Part shown: in pieces, positions 1 through 8,019 of the stretch
How the letters are laid out: the number at the start of each line of letters is the position of its first letter
Position numbering within the stretch: position 1 is the first letter of the stretch
Assembly: GCA_027005175.1 (NCBI GenBank)
Contig: JALTMC010000337.1
Span: forward strand, 1-19,051
DNA: 19,051 nucleotides
Reading direction: 5' to 3'
From: Myxococcales bacterium
Lineage (GTDB): Bacteria; Myxococcota_C; UBA6777
Notes under the pieces: generated by a model
What the model was told of the DNA's origin: nothing
What the model saw: only the letters and a program-made list of their open reading frames with translations
Databases searched by the model: none
Position numbers and translations under genes: made by a program

Positions 1-1340
1 AATTCGGCAGGAACAGCCTCATCAAAGCTGTCCTTCCAAACCAAAGGATGTCTGGCAATGTCGGCCCGATCTCCCTCCACTTGAATTCCACCCACCGAAG
101 GAGTTCTTTGAGGCCGTTTTTTGGGTTTTTTACCTTTGGGTGCTTTATCAACAGTAACCCGCAGGTGACGAGAGGTCCCCTCCACGGGTGGAGGGATGGA
201 GGGCGGAGGCGGGGTGGAGAGGGTCTCACGTTGAAACTGCTCTGTTTCAGGAGAAGAACTCGAGAAGCTGGGAACATCCAGAGTCGTCAGTACCCCAATA
301 CCGAGCTGTTCGCAGGCCATCTCCGCAGAAAGAGGAGAGGAAGCCACACGACGTTGTGTCTCACGTTCGAGATAGCCGATCAGCGCGGACTTCATGTCTG
401 CAATAGAGCCGAAACGCTGCTGGGGTTCCTTTTGCATGGCCCGCATAATGATGCCTTCCAGTTCCAGATCGATCTCTTGTGACTCTGATATCTGTGAAGG
501 TAGCTTGGGCTGCTGGCGAAGATGGGCTTCGATAAAATCACCCACCGTCTGGCCTTGAAAAGGCAGCTGTCCTGTGACCATCTCATACATCACAACACCA
601 AGACTGTAGATGTCTGTTGCCTCCCCTAAAGAGTTGCTCCCCTGGGCTTGTTCGGGGGACATGTAATAAGGAGTGCCCACAATTAAGCCAGCTTCGGTGA
701 AGTTCTCTTTCCCGGGCTCGATTAACTTGGCAATTCCGAAGTCGAGAACTTTAACAAAGTCCGACTCCTGCTCATGCAAAAGAAAGATATTGGCGGGTTT
801 AATATCGCGGTGAATAATGCCTCGGGTATGCGCTTCGGTCAGTGAAGAGCAAACCTGTTTTGCGATATGAGCAGTTCGTACGGCAGGCAAGGCTGTTTCA
901 CGCTGAATCAGCCACTCCAGGTCGTGCCCTCCCAGATACTCCATCACAATGTACAAGCTGCCCTCTTTGGTCTCACCACAGTCAAACACAGAGACAGTGT
1001 TGACGTGAGAGAGCCGCGAGACCACTCGAATTTCCTGTTGAAAGCGCTTCGCTTGGTGAGAGCCAGACTTCCATTTGGGGTGCAGGACCTTCATGGCCAT
1101 GACTTTGCCCATCAGGATATGCTCCACCTGATAGACGATCCCCATGCCACCACGCCCCACCGCTTTGCGAACGCGATAGCGATCAGCGATCACCTGACCT
1201 ATCAGAGAGTTGCTTTGTCGGGCCTCCATCAGCCCCGATAGATTGTAGCCACACAGCGGGCAAAACCGTCCGTCTTCTTTGTGGGCACGATTGCATCCCG
1301 GACAGCGCAACTCTTGCTTTTGCGTTGTCACTTCAGACAT
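1..1340 (-). CDS. Ser/Thr protein kinase with N-terminal zinc ribbon (C-terminus cut by window edge)
   Basis: Eukaryotic-type (Hanks) protein kinase; 446 residues are visible and the frame is still open at base 1. A short N-terminal zinc ribbon has Cys13, Cys16, Cys27 and Cys30. The kinase domain runs from about 50 to 325 with an intact catalytic set: glycine loop GRGGMG (62-67), Lys84 in AMKVL, helix-C Glu103, HRDIKPAN (177-184), DFG (200-202) and the SPE form of the APE motif (228-230). It is therefore predicted active. A low-complexity linker follows: a Ser stretch near 358-363, PPPPSIPPP (377-385) and the basic PKGKKPKKRP (401-410). What lies beyond residue 446 is unknown; no membrane helix is visible so far. 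The ATG at 1340 is preceded by GAGAGGGG, and the start overlaps the murD stop by 8 nt, implying translational coupling. Substrate unknown. Confidence 0.93.
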   Translation of the reverse strand, partial: MSEVTTQKQELRCPGCNRAHKEDGRFCPLCGYNLSGLMEARQSNSLIGQVIADRYRVRKAVGRGGMGIVYQVEHILMGKVMAMKVLHPKWKSGSHQAKRFQQEIRVVSRLSHVNTVSVFDCGETKEGSLYIVMEYLGGHDLEWLIQRETALPAVRTAHIAKQVCSSLTEAHTRGIIHRDIKPANIFLLHEQESDFVKVLDFGIAKLIEPGKENFTEAGLIVGTPYYMSPEQAQGSNSLGEATDIYSLGVVMYEMVTGQLPFQGQTVGDFIEAHLRQQPKLPSQISESQEIDLELEGIIMRAMQKEPQQRFGSIADMKSALIGYLERETQRRVASSPLSAEMACEQLGIGVLTTLDVPSFSSSSPETEQFQRETLSTPPPPSIPPPVEGTSRHLRVTVDKAPKGKKPKKRPQRTPSVGGIQVEGDRADIARHPLVWKDSFDEAVPAE

Positions 1341-2721
1341 GACCCCTCTCGTATCGTTGTAGGACCCAATCGCGAAAACAATCCCCGCGTTCTTCAAAAT
1401 TGAGATACTGATCAAACGAAGCACATGCTGGACTCAACAACACAACGTCTCCTGCCAAAGCATTCTCATGTGCCGCCACAAGGGCGTCTTCCATGTGTGA
1501 ATAAATAGACCAAGGAACCTGTGTCTGGAGATCTTCCGCGATTGTAGCAGCCGCCTCCCCAAAAAGATAGAACCTTTTCACGTTTGCGCCAAGGTCCTGG
1601 TTTAATGCGTCAAATCGATTGCCTTTGGAGCGCCCGCCCAAGAGAGCATGAACAGGCTCTCTTGTCAGAGAAAAGGCCTGTATCGAACGTACAGCCGCAT
1701 CGGGAGTGGTTGCCTTTGAGTCGTTGTAATACCTCACACCATTCAGCACACCAACATCTTCAAGCCGGTGTGGTAGGCCATGAAAGCTCTCTAGCCCTTT
1801 GAGAATCCCCTCTCGTGAGGCTCCAGCCAGTCGGGCCGCCAGCGCTGCCGCCATTGCATTTTCGCGGTTGTGAAGTCCACGCAGATGGAGTGCGGTCCAG
1901 GGGATTCGTTCTTCTCCCCAAGAGGGATGACGCAAAACCAAGTCCCGGCCAATCGTCATCGCACCTTCCGAAGCTTCACCGTCTGGATAAAACAGTACAA
2001 CTCGACCAGGGGAGCCGTGAATCACCTGCTCCACCCAAGCGTCATTCGCCCGAGCCACAATCCATGCGCTGGAGTCAAGGTGTCGAAACAACTGAGCCTT
2101 GGAAGCCGCGTAATGTTCCATCGTACCGTGTCGATCCAGATGATTCTCTCCCAGGTTTGTGAGCACCGCAACGATAGGTCGCAAACTGGTAGAAGCCTCC
2201 AGTTGAAAACTGGAGCATTCAATCACAAGTCGATCTGCCGAAGTCTCTCGGTCCAACCACGCCAAGAGAGGAGTCCCAAGGTTTCCTCCTACAAACGAAG
2301 GAAGAGTGGAGCCTTCGAGCATCGCTCCAAGCAACGAGACCGTTGTACTTTTGCCTGCCGAGCCTGTCACAGCCACCATCGGAACATCAGTTTGACGTGC
2401 CGCAAAGTCCAATGTCGCAACCATGGGCACACCTGCGGCGCGAGCCACAAGAAGAGGTTTCAAGTCAAAGGGGACACCGGGACTTAACAAGATCGACTCC
2501 ATCCCAACCCACGTTTTGGGAAGCTCTCCACCCCATAGATACGTGATCTTGTCAGCCCACTCTTGAAAGAGCTGCAAGGTAGCTTGGTGTGCGTCGGCGG
2601 TGCCACGATCAAGCACCGTAAGGCGTGCCCCACGACGGGCCAAGTACTGAACGGCTGCCTGTCCTTGCTTGCCCAAACCCCATACGGCAAAGTGACGACC
2701 TTCCCAGGTCTGTTGCGACAT
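1333..2721 (-). CDS. murD: UDP-N-acetylmuramoyl-L-alanine:D-glutamate ligase MurD
   Basis: Cytoplasmic Mur ligase that adds D-glutamate to UDP-MurNAc-L-Ala using ATP, a step of peptidoglycan precursor synthesis. At 462 residues it is of normal family length. The N-terminal Rossmann-like domain starts GLGKQG (15-20). The ATP loop is TGSAGKSTT (119-127), a variant of TGTNGKTT. Glu168 in ECSSFQLE, His194 in NHLDRHG and Lys208 in ASKAQLF sit where MurD has its metal ligands and carbamylated lysine. The C-terminal domain shows HNRENA (284-289), HRLEDVG (318-324), NDSKATT (333-339) and LLGGRSKG (360-367). Asn193 replaces the Asp usual before the His. The ATG follows a GAAGGGG-like ribosome site. 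It is first of a two-gene unit with the downstream kinase. No other dcw-cluster gene is next to it in the window. Confidence 0.96.
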   Translation of the reverse strand: MSQQTWEGRHFAVWGLGKQGQAAVQYLARRGARLTVLDRGTADAHQATLQLFQEWADKITYLWGGELPKTWVGMESILLSPGVPFDLKPLLVARAAGVPMVATLDFAARQTDVPMVAVTGSAGKSTTVSLLGAMLEGSTLPSFVGGNLGTPLLAWLDRETSADRLVIECSSFQLEASTSLRPIVAVLTNLGENHLDRHGTMEHYAASKAQLFRHLDSSAWIVARANDAWVEQVIHGSPGRVVLFYPDGEASEGAMTIGRDLVLRHPSWGEERIPWTALHLRGLHNRENAMAAALAARLAGASREGILKGLESFHGLPHRLEDVGVLNGVRYYNDSKATTPDAAVRSIQAFSLTREPVHALLGGRSKGNRFDALNQDLGANVKRFYLFGEAAATIAEDLQTQVPWSIYSHMEDALVAAHENALAGDVVLLSPACASFDQYLNFEERGDCFRDWVLQRYERGHV

Positions 2722-2746
2722 TCTCTTTTGCCCCTTCTACACAAAA

Positions 2747-2752
2747 ATTATA
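2747..2752 (-). promoter_or_regulatory. Candidate -10 box for the murD-kinase unit
   Basis: On the minus strand this reads TATAAT, a perfect sigma-70 -10 hexamer, placed so that transcription would start about 20 nt before the murD ATG. The region 17 bp upstream has no good TTGACA match and is occupied by the 2762-2781 inverted repeat, so this may depend on an activator. Inferred from sequence only. Confidence 0.4.
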
Positions 2753-2761
2753 CAAGTCACA

Positions 2762-2781
2762 GGAGGTGGACTTGCACCTCC
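2762..2781. repeat. 7-bp inverted repeat between divergent murD and lipoprotein genes
   Basis: GGAGGTG (2762-2768) and CACCTCC (2775-2781) form a perfect 7-bp stem with a 6-nt loop. It lies where the -35 region of the murD promoter would be and upstream of the divergent lipoprotein gene, a position suited to an operator. It could equally be a chance hairpin. Confidence 0.4.
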
Positions 2782-2857
2782 GCTTCGGAAAAACTAGACT
2801 ATATGTCGAATGGATCGCATACGCAACGGTATTTCCCAAACCATCGGGTGTCGATGA

Positions 2858-4225
2858 ATGGATAACACAATGTTCTTTCGGAAAGGGGTAGCATCATCCC
2901 TGCTTCTTCTGGCTCTGTCTTCTCTGCTCTTTTCAGGCTGCCCAACCCACCTCAAGCGAAGCTCACCTCAACACCAACCCCCCCTAGCCACCAAAGCAAA
3001 GCAGTCGCAAAGCCCCTTTGCGAGACAATATAATTTTTCAGCACAATCTGTATTGAGTCCCGTGCGTGGTCCCCGCTATGCTCCACTTCAGATCGTAGAA
3101 CTACTCAACCCACTGTCTTCACAATCCCGACAAATCAACCTTCTGCGCGACAAGATATGGAAGAAATTCCCCGGAATGCTTCGATGGACCGTTCGGTTTA
3201 ACCCATCCCTTGAATCGGATCGCGGGTACTGGTACTCACGAGCACTCTACGCAAGCTATCGTTCGGGGATTTTTTGGTCTTACCTCAAACAGTTCTATCG
3301 CAAAACAGAAAGATACTCTCACCAAGCCTTATTGCAAATGGCGGCCCAAAGTGGGGCTGATCCGCAAGCCTTTGAACTCAAACTCCTCTACGCTCCCTAC
3401 AAGATGCTATTGGATCGGGATATGCGATGGAATCGAGCCATCCAACAGGCGAGCCAAAGTCGTCTCTTTGTGAATGGAGCCTTGTTGGAGCCGCCTTACA
3501 CAGAAGAACGTGTCTACAGAGCATTCGCGTGGGCACGTGCGCGTGCCTTTCATATGATTGGCCAAGGGATCTCTCCTCAACACATCTACCGCAAATGGAC
3601 TCAACATGGACAGAAGCTCAAAGCCCCTCACCACACACCACACGCCATCAAAAAACGCCGATACATCCATGTTCCCTTTGAATTTCTCGAAGCCATCCCA
3701 ACACGCGGCCCCGGTGACGCCGCTATCCAGATTGTTGAATTCTCCGACTTCACATGTCGCCCCTGTCGCAAGGCTTACTTTTCCCTGCACAAGCTCCTAC
3801 AACGATACCCCAACCAACTTCGATTCTACTTTAAATACTTCCCCATCGGCGTTCATAGAGAGAGCTATCGCTCAGCCGAACTCGCTGCCGCCGCACAAGA
3901 CCAACGTAAATTTTGGAAGCTCTACGATATCCTGTTCCGAGAGCAAAGCCGTATTTTTTCCGGTGACCTGCTAGCTCTGGCTCGCAAAGCTGGCATGGAC
4001 GCCCGCTGGATCTCAGGAGAGCTAGACCGCAACAGCTACCGTCGTCGTGTTCGTATCAACCAACATCACGGTCGCCGTCTTCGCATTCGCGCTGTTCCTA
4101 CCATCATCATGGATGGTCGTATGATCTTCGGGGCTGCCAACCCCAATACCTTACTTCGCACAGCAAAAGAAGAACTCTGGAAAGCGGGAAGAGTCCATCA
4201 AAGCTCCAAAAACAACAAGCCCTAA
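2858..4225 (+). CDS. Lipoprotein with tandem DsbA-like thioredoxin folds, the first without cysteines
   Basis: 455 residues. The N-terminus is a lipoprotein signal: basic residues, a hydrophobic stretch (12-24), then FSGC with Cys28 as lipidated residue. Two thioredoxin-like domains with helical insertions follow. The C-terminal one (about 282-440) has CRPC (300-303) after IQIVEFSDFT and the cis-proline motif VPTIIMDG (413-420), typical of DsbA/DsbG-type oxidoreductases. The N-terminal one (about 69-225) aligns with it at a constant offset of 213 residues: LQIVE with IQIVE, FW139-140 with FW352-353, NG206-207 with DG419-420. There CRPC becomes SSQS (87-90) and the cis-proline becomes Ser201. 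Probably a periplasm-facing thiol oxidoreductase or isomerase with one active and one structural domain; substrate unknown. ATG at 2870 is an alternative start; neither has a strong ribosome site. Divergent from murD and convergent with the HEAT gene. Confidence 0.88.
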   Translation: MDNTMFFRKGVASSLLLLALSSLLFSGCPTHLKRSSPQHQPPLATKAKQSQSPFARQYNFSAQSVLSPVRGPRYAPLQIVELLNPLSSQSRQINLLRDKIWKKFPGMLRWTVRFNPSLESDRGYWYSRALYASYRSGIFWSYLKQFYRKTERYSHQALLQMAAQSGADPQAFELKLLYAPYKMLLDRDMRWNRAIQQASQSRLFVNGALLEPPYTEERVYRAFAWARARAFHMIGQGISPQHIYRKWTQHGQKLKAPHHTPHAIKKRRYIHVPFEFLEAIPTRGPGDAAIQIVEFSDFTCRPCRKAYFSLHKLLQRYPNQLRFYFKYFPIGVHRESYRSAELAAAAQDQRKFWKLYDILFREQSRIFSGDLLALARKAGMDARWISGELDRNSYRRRVRINQHHGRRLRIRAVPTIIMDGRMIFGAANPNTLLRTAKEELWKAGRVHQSSKNNKP

Positions 4226-4268
4226 CCCGATTTCTTCATGGTTGCAGAAGGCGAAACGAAGGAAAGGA

Positions 4269-6422
4269 TTACTCTTCGTCTTCGACGGCGAGTTCAGGCA
4301 TAATATTCTTGCGAAGTTGCAAGACACGCATGGAGGGAGCAGAGGTGGGGGTGGGCTGCTGTGTTGGATTGTGCCGAACAGGAAGCTGAAAGGACGGTAG
4401 GTCCAGGGTTTCGATCACAGGCAACGCGTCACTGGCGTCCACTTCTTCAGGGCTTCGTTTGGTTTGAATACAGAGGATGCGATCATTGTTTGCTTCGAGA
4501 GGCTGTGGAGGATGACAGCATTTGCACACTCCATGCTCTAGCCCATTCACCCGCAACAAATCTTTTGTGTCAAAACGTGGCGAGTATAACTCCCCACTGG
4601 CAGGACAGATCAATGTACCGTCAGGCATCTGTGCCAGCATATTTTTACGTCGGCAGGTAGGACAAGCACAAAGCGGCGTCGTGATATCAGCCAATGCCTG
4701 AAAGACACCGCCGTGCCCGGGAAGATACTCTGCATCACATTCACGGCAGCGCAGTTCCTCTCGCCCATTTTGGCTCTGCCAGATCAGACGACCACCACAA
4801 TGACAAACAGCCGCAGGTCGGTGATGATAACGACCATCCGCACCCTGCCAAACTTCTCTCAATGTTCCGTGAAGAGACGCAAGAACTTCATTGGCGACGA
4901 TCCGAAATCGTTCGAGATGCTCGTAAGGTGACGATTCACGTTGAGCCCAACGGATCAAAGTATCAATGGAATGATGGTCACAGATCCGACCGCACAATCG
5001 AAGCGCAGGCTCCCAAAGAGGCTGACCGGGGAACCGCTTCTCCAACGAGCAAATGACCTCTGTTGCTGAAGTGTAATTCCTAGGCAGCACACGCTCTAGC
5101 AAGGACAGCAAAGCAGACACGGTATCTGCGACATCGCACTCTGGAATGAGGCACAACAACACGTCACTGATCAAGGGAGACGGTTTAACCGGAACAAACT
5201 TATCCAGTATCGTAAGACCAACCGTTAAGGATTCCCCTCGCGAAGCTCCAACAAAGTCGAGAAGCTCGGGCAATAGGAACTGAATGCTGGGAAATCCCTC
5301 CATCAACCGAGCCAGAGCACGCATCAAATAAACACGACCACGATCGCTCGGAAAGCGGTGAAGAGCATCGAGCAGAAATCGCAAGACCGTTTGGTCAAAA
5401 GGCATCACTTCATCCGCCAACAAGGCGGCAGCTCGGTAGCGAATATCGTCACTCTCATGGCACAATAACGAGCCCAGGTTCCCCCATAATTTCCCTCGTT
5501 CTTCCGAGGCTTCCTTGTACTCTGGAATACCCAACAAACCTTCCAGAGCACGCAGCCGAAGGTCAGGAGATTCTTCAGTCAGCAGCCGAGTAAAAACGGG
5601 TTTGAGTTCTTGTGATCCGCTCTGAACCAGTCGAATCGCTTGCAAAGCAGCCAATCGGCGACTTGGAGGGTTTTCTTGGTCATCGATAATATCGGTAATG
5701 GGTTGAAAGACCATACCTGATCCGAGAGTCCGCAAGATCGGTGACATCTCTTCCAAAGTTTGCTCACCAGCATCCTGCAACAAAGGAAGCAACTCTGCTG
5801 TTGCGTCATCTCCACGCTCCAACATGGTTTCTATCGCATCACGACGGGACTCCGAGAGACCGTTGCGAACTCGTAACCGAGCCGCTGCTTCGTACGATGT
5901 CGTATCCCATAGTGGGATCTCATCTTCCGTATACACCGGATGCAACGACAACTGATGTTGTATTTCCTCAACAACAGCATGGCTCGAATGGGGGAGCATC
6001 TGTCGCAGCAAAGGCACACCTCGCGAAGGATCACATCGCCCCAAAGCCTGAGCAACAAGAAGACGCAGATCCTCCTGAGGCTCACGAGAGAGATGGAGCA
6101 GAGTCGAGAGAATGGAGGAATCTGTGCATCCCTCTTCCAAAAGATGGATCAGAACATCAACCAAAAGCAGCTTGCTGTGGGGCAAGGTGCGCTCAGACTC
6201 AAGCAGTTCCAAAAGGATGGGGATGATATCGTGGGGTTGCATCTGTTTGAGTACGATCGCTGCGTGGCAGCGAAGGGCTTCATTCTCTTGCTCAAAAGCC
6301 TTCAGCAAAGGCCCCAATGCAGGCTGTCCAAGAGAAGCCAGAGCATGTGCAGCACTGCGCACATTGTCGGACCATTCACTCTCCAGATCCTGCATCAATT
6401 TTTCAATTAGCTCTTGATTCAT
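4269..6422 (-). CDS. HEAT-repeat protein with C-terminal zinc ribbons
   Basis: 717 residues, no signal peptide or membrane helix. Residues about 1-520 are helical repeats of HEAT type (for example the pattern VRSAAHALASLGQPALGPLL near 21-40, repeated with Leu/Ala spacing), a scaffold for protein binding. Residues about 540-651 hold three closely spaced cysteine clusters: C540-x-C542 with C559-xx-C562; C585-x-C587-xx-C590 with C606; C633-x-CC636 with C651. These look like successive zinc ribbons. The acidic tail ends AVEDEE. It is the last gene of the larB-larC operon; its ATG overlaps the stop of the 57-codon gene as TAATG, so it is translationally coupled. Function unknown. The cysteine-rich end and the neighbouring nickel-cofactor genes are suggestive but do not prove a shared role. 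Confidence 0.85.
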   Translation of the reverse strand: MNQELIEKLMQDLESEWSDNVRSAAHALASLGQPALGPLLKAFEQENEALRCHAAIVLKQMQPHDIIPILLELLESERTLPHSKLLLVDVLIHLLEEGCTDSSILSTLLHLSREPQEDLRLLVAQALGRCDPSRGVPLLRQMLPHSSHAVVEEIQHQLSLHPVYTEDEIPLWDTTSYEAAARLRVRNGLSESRRDAIETMLERGDDATAELLPLLQDAGEQTLEEMSPILRTLGSGMVFQPITDIIDDQENPPSRRLAALQAIRLVQSGSQELKPVFTRLLTEESPDLRLRALEGLLGIPEYKEASEERGKLWGNLGSLLCHESDDIRYRAAALLADEVMPFDQTVLRFLLDALHRFPSDRGRVYLMRALARLMEGFPSIQFLLPELLDFVGASRGESLTVGLTILDKFVPVKPSPLISDVLLCLIPECDVADTVSALLSLLERVLPRNYTSATEVICSLEKRFPGQPLWEPALRLCGRICDHHSIDTLIRWAQRESSPYEHLERFRIVANEVLASLHGTLREVWQGADGRYHHRPAAVCHCGGRLIWQSQNGREELRCRECDAEYLPGHGGVFQALADITTPLCACPTCRRKNMLAQMPDGTLICPASGELYSPRFDTKDLLRVNGLEHGVCKCCHPPQPLEANNDRILCIQTKRSPEEVDASDALPVIETLDLPSFQLPVRHNPTQQPTPTSAPSMRVLQLRKNIMPELAVEDEE

Positions 6423-6595
6423 TACCAGATTTCCATAGTGCCTTCATCACCCAATGCAGACTGCTGGGAAAGAAATCCACGAAACTCTACAACGGGTACT
6501 TCAACAAGCCCCCCATTCGCTGGGATAAGATAAGAAGCCTCCATCCTACCATCGGCCCGTGAAGATCGTCTATGTTGTGCCCACTCACCCATCAT
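6422..6595 (-). CDS. Small 57-residue hypothetical protein in the lar operon
   Basis: I do not recognise this protein. Support comes from its position: its ATG-ATG start is 2 nt after the larC stop and its TAA overlaps the ATG of the HEAT gene as TAATG, the arrangement expected of coupled genes. It fills an otherwise empty 175-nt gap exactly. The product starts MMGEWAQHRR, has the hydrophobic stretch LVEVPVVEF (30-38) and ends GTMEIW. There is no cysteine, no signal peptide and no clear membrane span. The frame extends upstream into larC, but the ATG after the larC stop is the sensible start. Confidence 0.6.
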   Translation of the reverse strand: MMGEWAQHRRSSRADGRMEASYLIPANGGLVEVPVVEFRGFLSQQSALGDEGTMEIW

Positions 6596-6597
6596 TG

Positions 6598-8019
6598 TCA
6601 AGAAGCCTCGGTCGACTTCCCGTCGTCCACCTCCTGCAAAGAACGATGGGCTTCCGACGAAGTCCAGGCTTCGAGAGCCGCTGCATAAACATCGGCCAAT
6701 GCCACACCTTGATGTTGTGCCAAACGACGGCAGTCCTCGAACTCTGGAGAGATCTGACAAACCTTCTCCCCTCGAAAACCGACCTTCACAGTCACCGTAC
6801 CAAAGGCTGTCACAACAGGATAAAATTCGCGCTGTAGAACACAGCGTTGCACAGGAAAGTATCGAAAGCCAAAGGTCGAAGTTTGTTGGAATAGGATCTG
6901 CTCCATCAGAGACAACTGGTGTTGCTCACACAACAAAGCCAAAAGCTGACCAGGCCGACCTTTTTTCATCGAGAGAGAAGACAACCAGACATCCAGTGCT
7001 CCAGCATCGCGAAGTTGCTCCAAAGCAAACCCCACTTGCTCTGGCGTCATATCGTCGATATTGCATTCCACTTGCAACAACGTTGTGGGTGGCTCATCCG
7101 ACTGACGTGAGCGCCCCAAGACCAACCGCAAAAGGTTCGGACGCTCCTGCAAATGTCGCGTTCCTGCACCATACCCCACACGCTCCACAAGAAAGCTTGG
7201 ATATGAGCCAAACGAATCACAGAGCGCAGACACAATCGCCGCGCCAGTCGGTGTCACTAATTCTTCCTCAATCTCCGTACCCACAACAGGAATACCTTCC
7301 AAAAGCTCAAGTGTCGCAGGGACGGGCACTGGAATCAAACCGTGCTGGCAACGGACAAACCCACGCCCAAGTGGAAGAGGTGAACAAACGATGTGCCCGA
7401 CCTTAAGATATTCCAAACCAATCGCACATCCAACGATATCAACAATGGAATCCACAGCACCAACCTCATGAAATGCCACATCGTCCACTTCCATACCATG
7501 AACCCCAGCCTCAGCAATGGCTAGCTTGGCAAAAATAGCCAACGCCCTCTCCTTCACACCATCCGATAATGTGCTCTCCGCAATCAGTGTGCGAATGTCC
7601 TTGTACAAATTGTGCTCATGACTGTGACCATGAGAGTGAGAGTGAGAGTGAGAGTGACTGTGACTGTGACCATGAGAGTGCTCGTGGCTATGAGAGTGCT
7701 CGTGGCTATGAGAGTGCTCGTGGCTATGAGAGTGCTCGTGGCGATGAGAGTACTCGTGGCTATGAGAGTGGTCATGGCTATGACTGTGTTCGTGAGTTTG
7801 TTCGGGGAGATTGGGTTCGTCATGAGGAAGGATGACATCCACCTTCACAGCATCCAGCACACCGACCATGGTGCGGTATGTTTTGAGAGAGTAAGAAGAG
7901 ATGGGCAACCGCAGAAGTTGCTCTCTTAAAAAAGAGGGAGGAACCCCCAGGTCGACTAATGCGCCCAGCATCATATCACCACTAATGCCAGCGATGCTGT
8001 CGATGTATAGCCAGTTCAT
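6598..8019 (-). CDS. larC: Nickel insertion protein LarC (NPN cofactor synthesis) with long His tract
   Basis: 473 residues. LarC is a cyclometallase that inserts nickel into the pyridinium-3,5-bisthiocarboxylic acid mononucleotide, finishing the nickel-pincer cofactor used by lactate racemase LarA and related enzymes. The start MNWLYIDSIAGISGDMMLGA is the family signature. Other family stretches include VDSIVDIVG, SPLPLGRGFV, GIPVVGTEIEEELVTPTGAA and ECNIDDMTPEQ. Between the N-terminal domain and the core lies an insertion (76-136) with histidine at every second position except Tyr90: 30 His in 61 residues, mixed with Ser, Glu and Gly, presumably for nickel storage or delivery. The ATG overlaps the larB stop as ATGA (8016-8019). 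It is a single uninterrupted ORF, unlike the frameshifted larC1/larC2 of Lactobacillus plantarum. Confidence 0.95.
   Translation of the reverse strand: MNWLYIDSIAGISGDMMLGALVDLGVPPSFLREQLLRLPISSYSLKTYRTMVGVLDAVKVDVILPHDEPNLPEQTHEHSHSHDHSHSHEYSHRHEHSHSHEHSHSHEHSHSHEHSHGHSHSHSHSHSHSHGHSHEHNLYKDIRTLIAESTLSDGVKERALAIFAKLAIAEAGVHGMEVDDVAFHEVGAVDSIVDIVGCAIGLEYLKVGHIVCSPLPLGRGFVRCQHGLIPVPVPATLELLEGIPVVGTEIEEELVTPTGAAIVSALCDSFGSYPSFLVERVGYGAGTRHLQERPNLLRLVLGRSRQSDEPPTTLLQVECNIDDMTPEQVGFALEQLRDAGALDVWLSSLSMKKGRPGQLLALLCEQHQLSLMEQILFQQTSTFGFRYFPVQRCVLQREFYPVVTAFGTVTVKVGFRGEKVCQISPEFEDCRRLAQHQGVALADVYAAALEAWTSSEAHRSLQEVDDGKSTEAS
7612..7795 (-). repeat. Tandem 18-bp coding repeats encoding the LarC His tract
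   Basis: Seven 18-bp units run from 7670 to 7795 (plus-strand core ATGAGAGTGCTCGTGG; three neighbouring units at 7688-7741 are identical). A shorter run of 6-bp GAGAGT-type repeats lies at about 7628-7669. The 18-bp period keeps the frame and encodes six-residue His/Ser/Glu blocks. The near identity of the units suggests recent expansion or homogenisation, and length variation between strains is expected. Confidence 0.9.

Noticed and set aside
1870-2487. 205-residue plus-strand ORF opposite murD
   Set aside because: It is antisense to conserved murD motifs, with no recognisable domain.
6596-6760. N-terminal extension of the 57-codon gene into larC
   Set aside because: It would overlap larC by about 160 nt; the ATG after the larC stop gives standard operon spacing.
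7569-7929. Plus-strand and alternate-frame ORFs with repetitive products opposite larC
   Set aside because: They are antisense readings of the 18-bp His-tract repeats; larC is well supported on the other strand.
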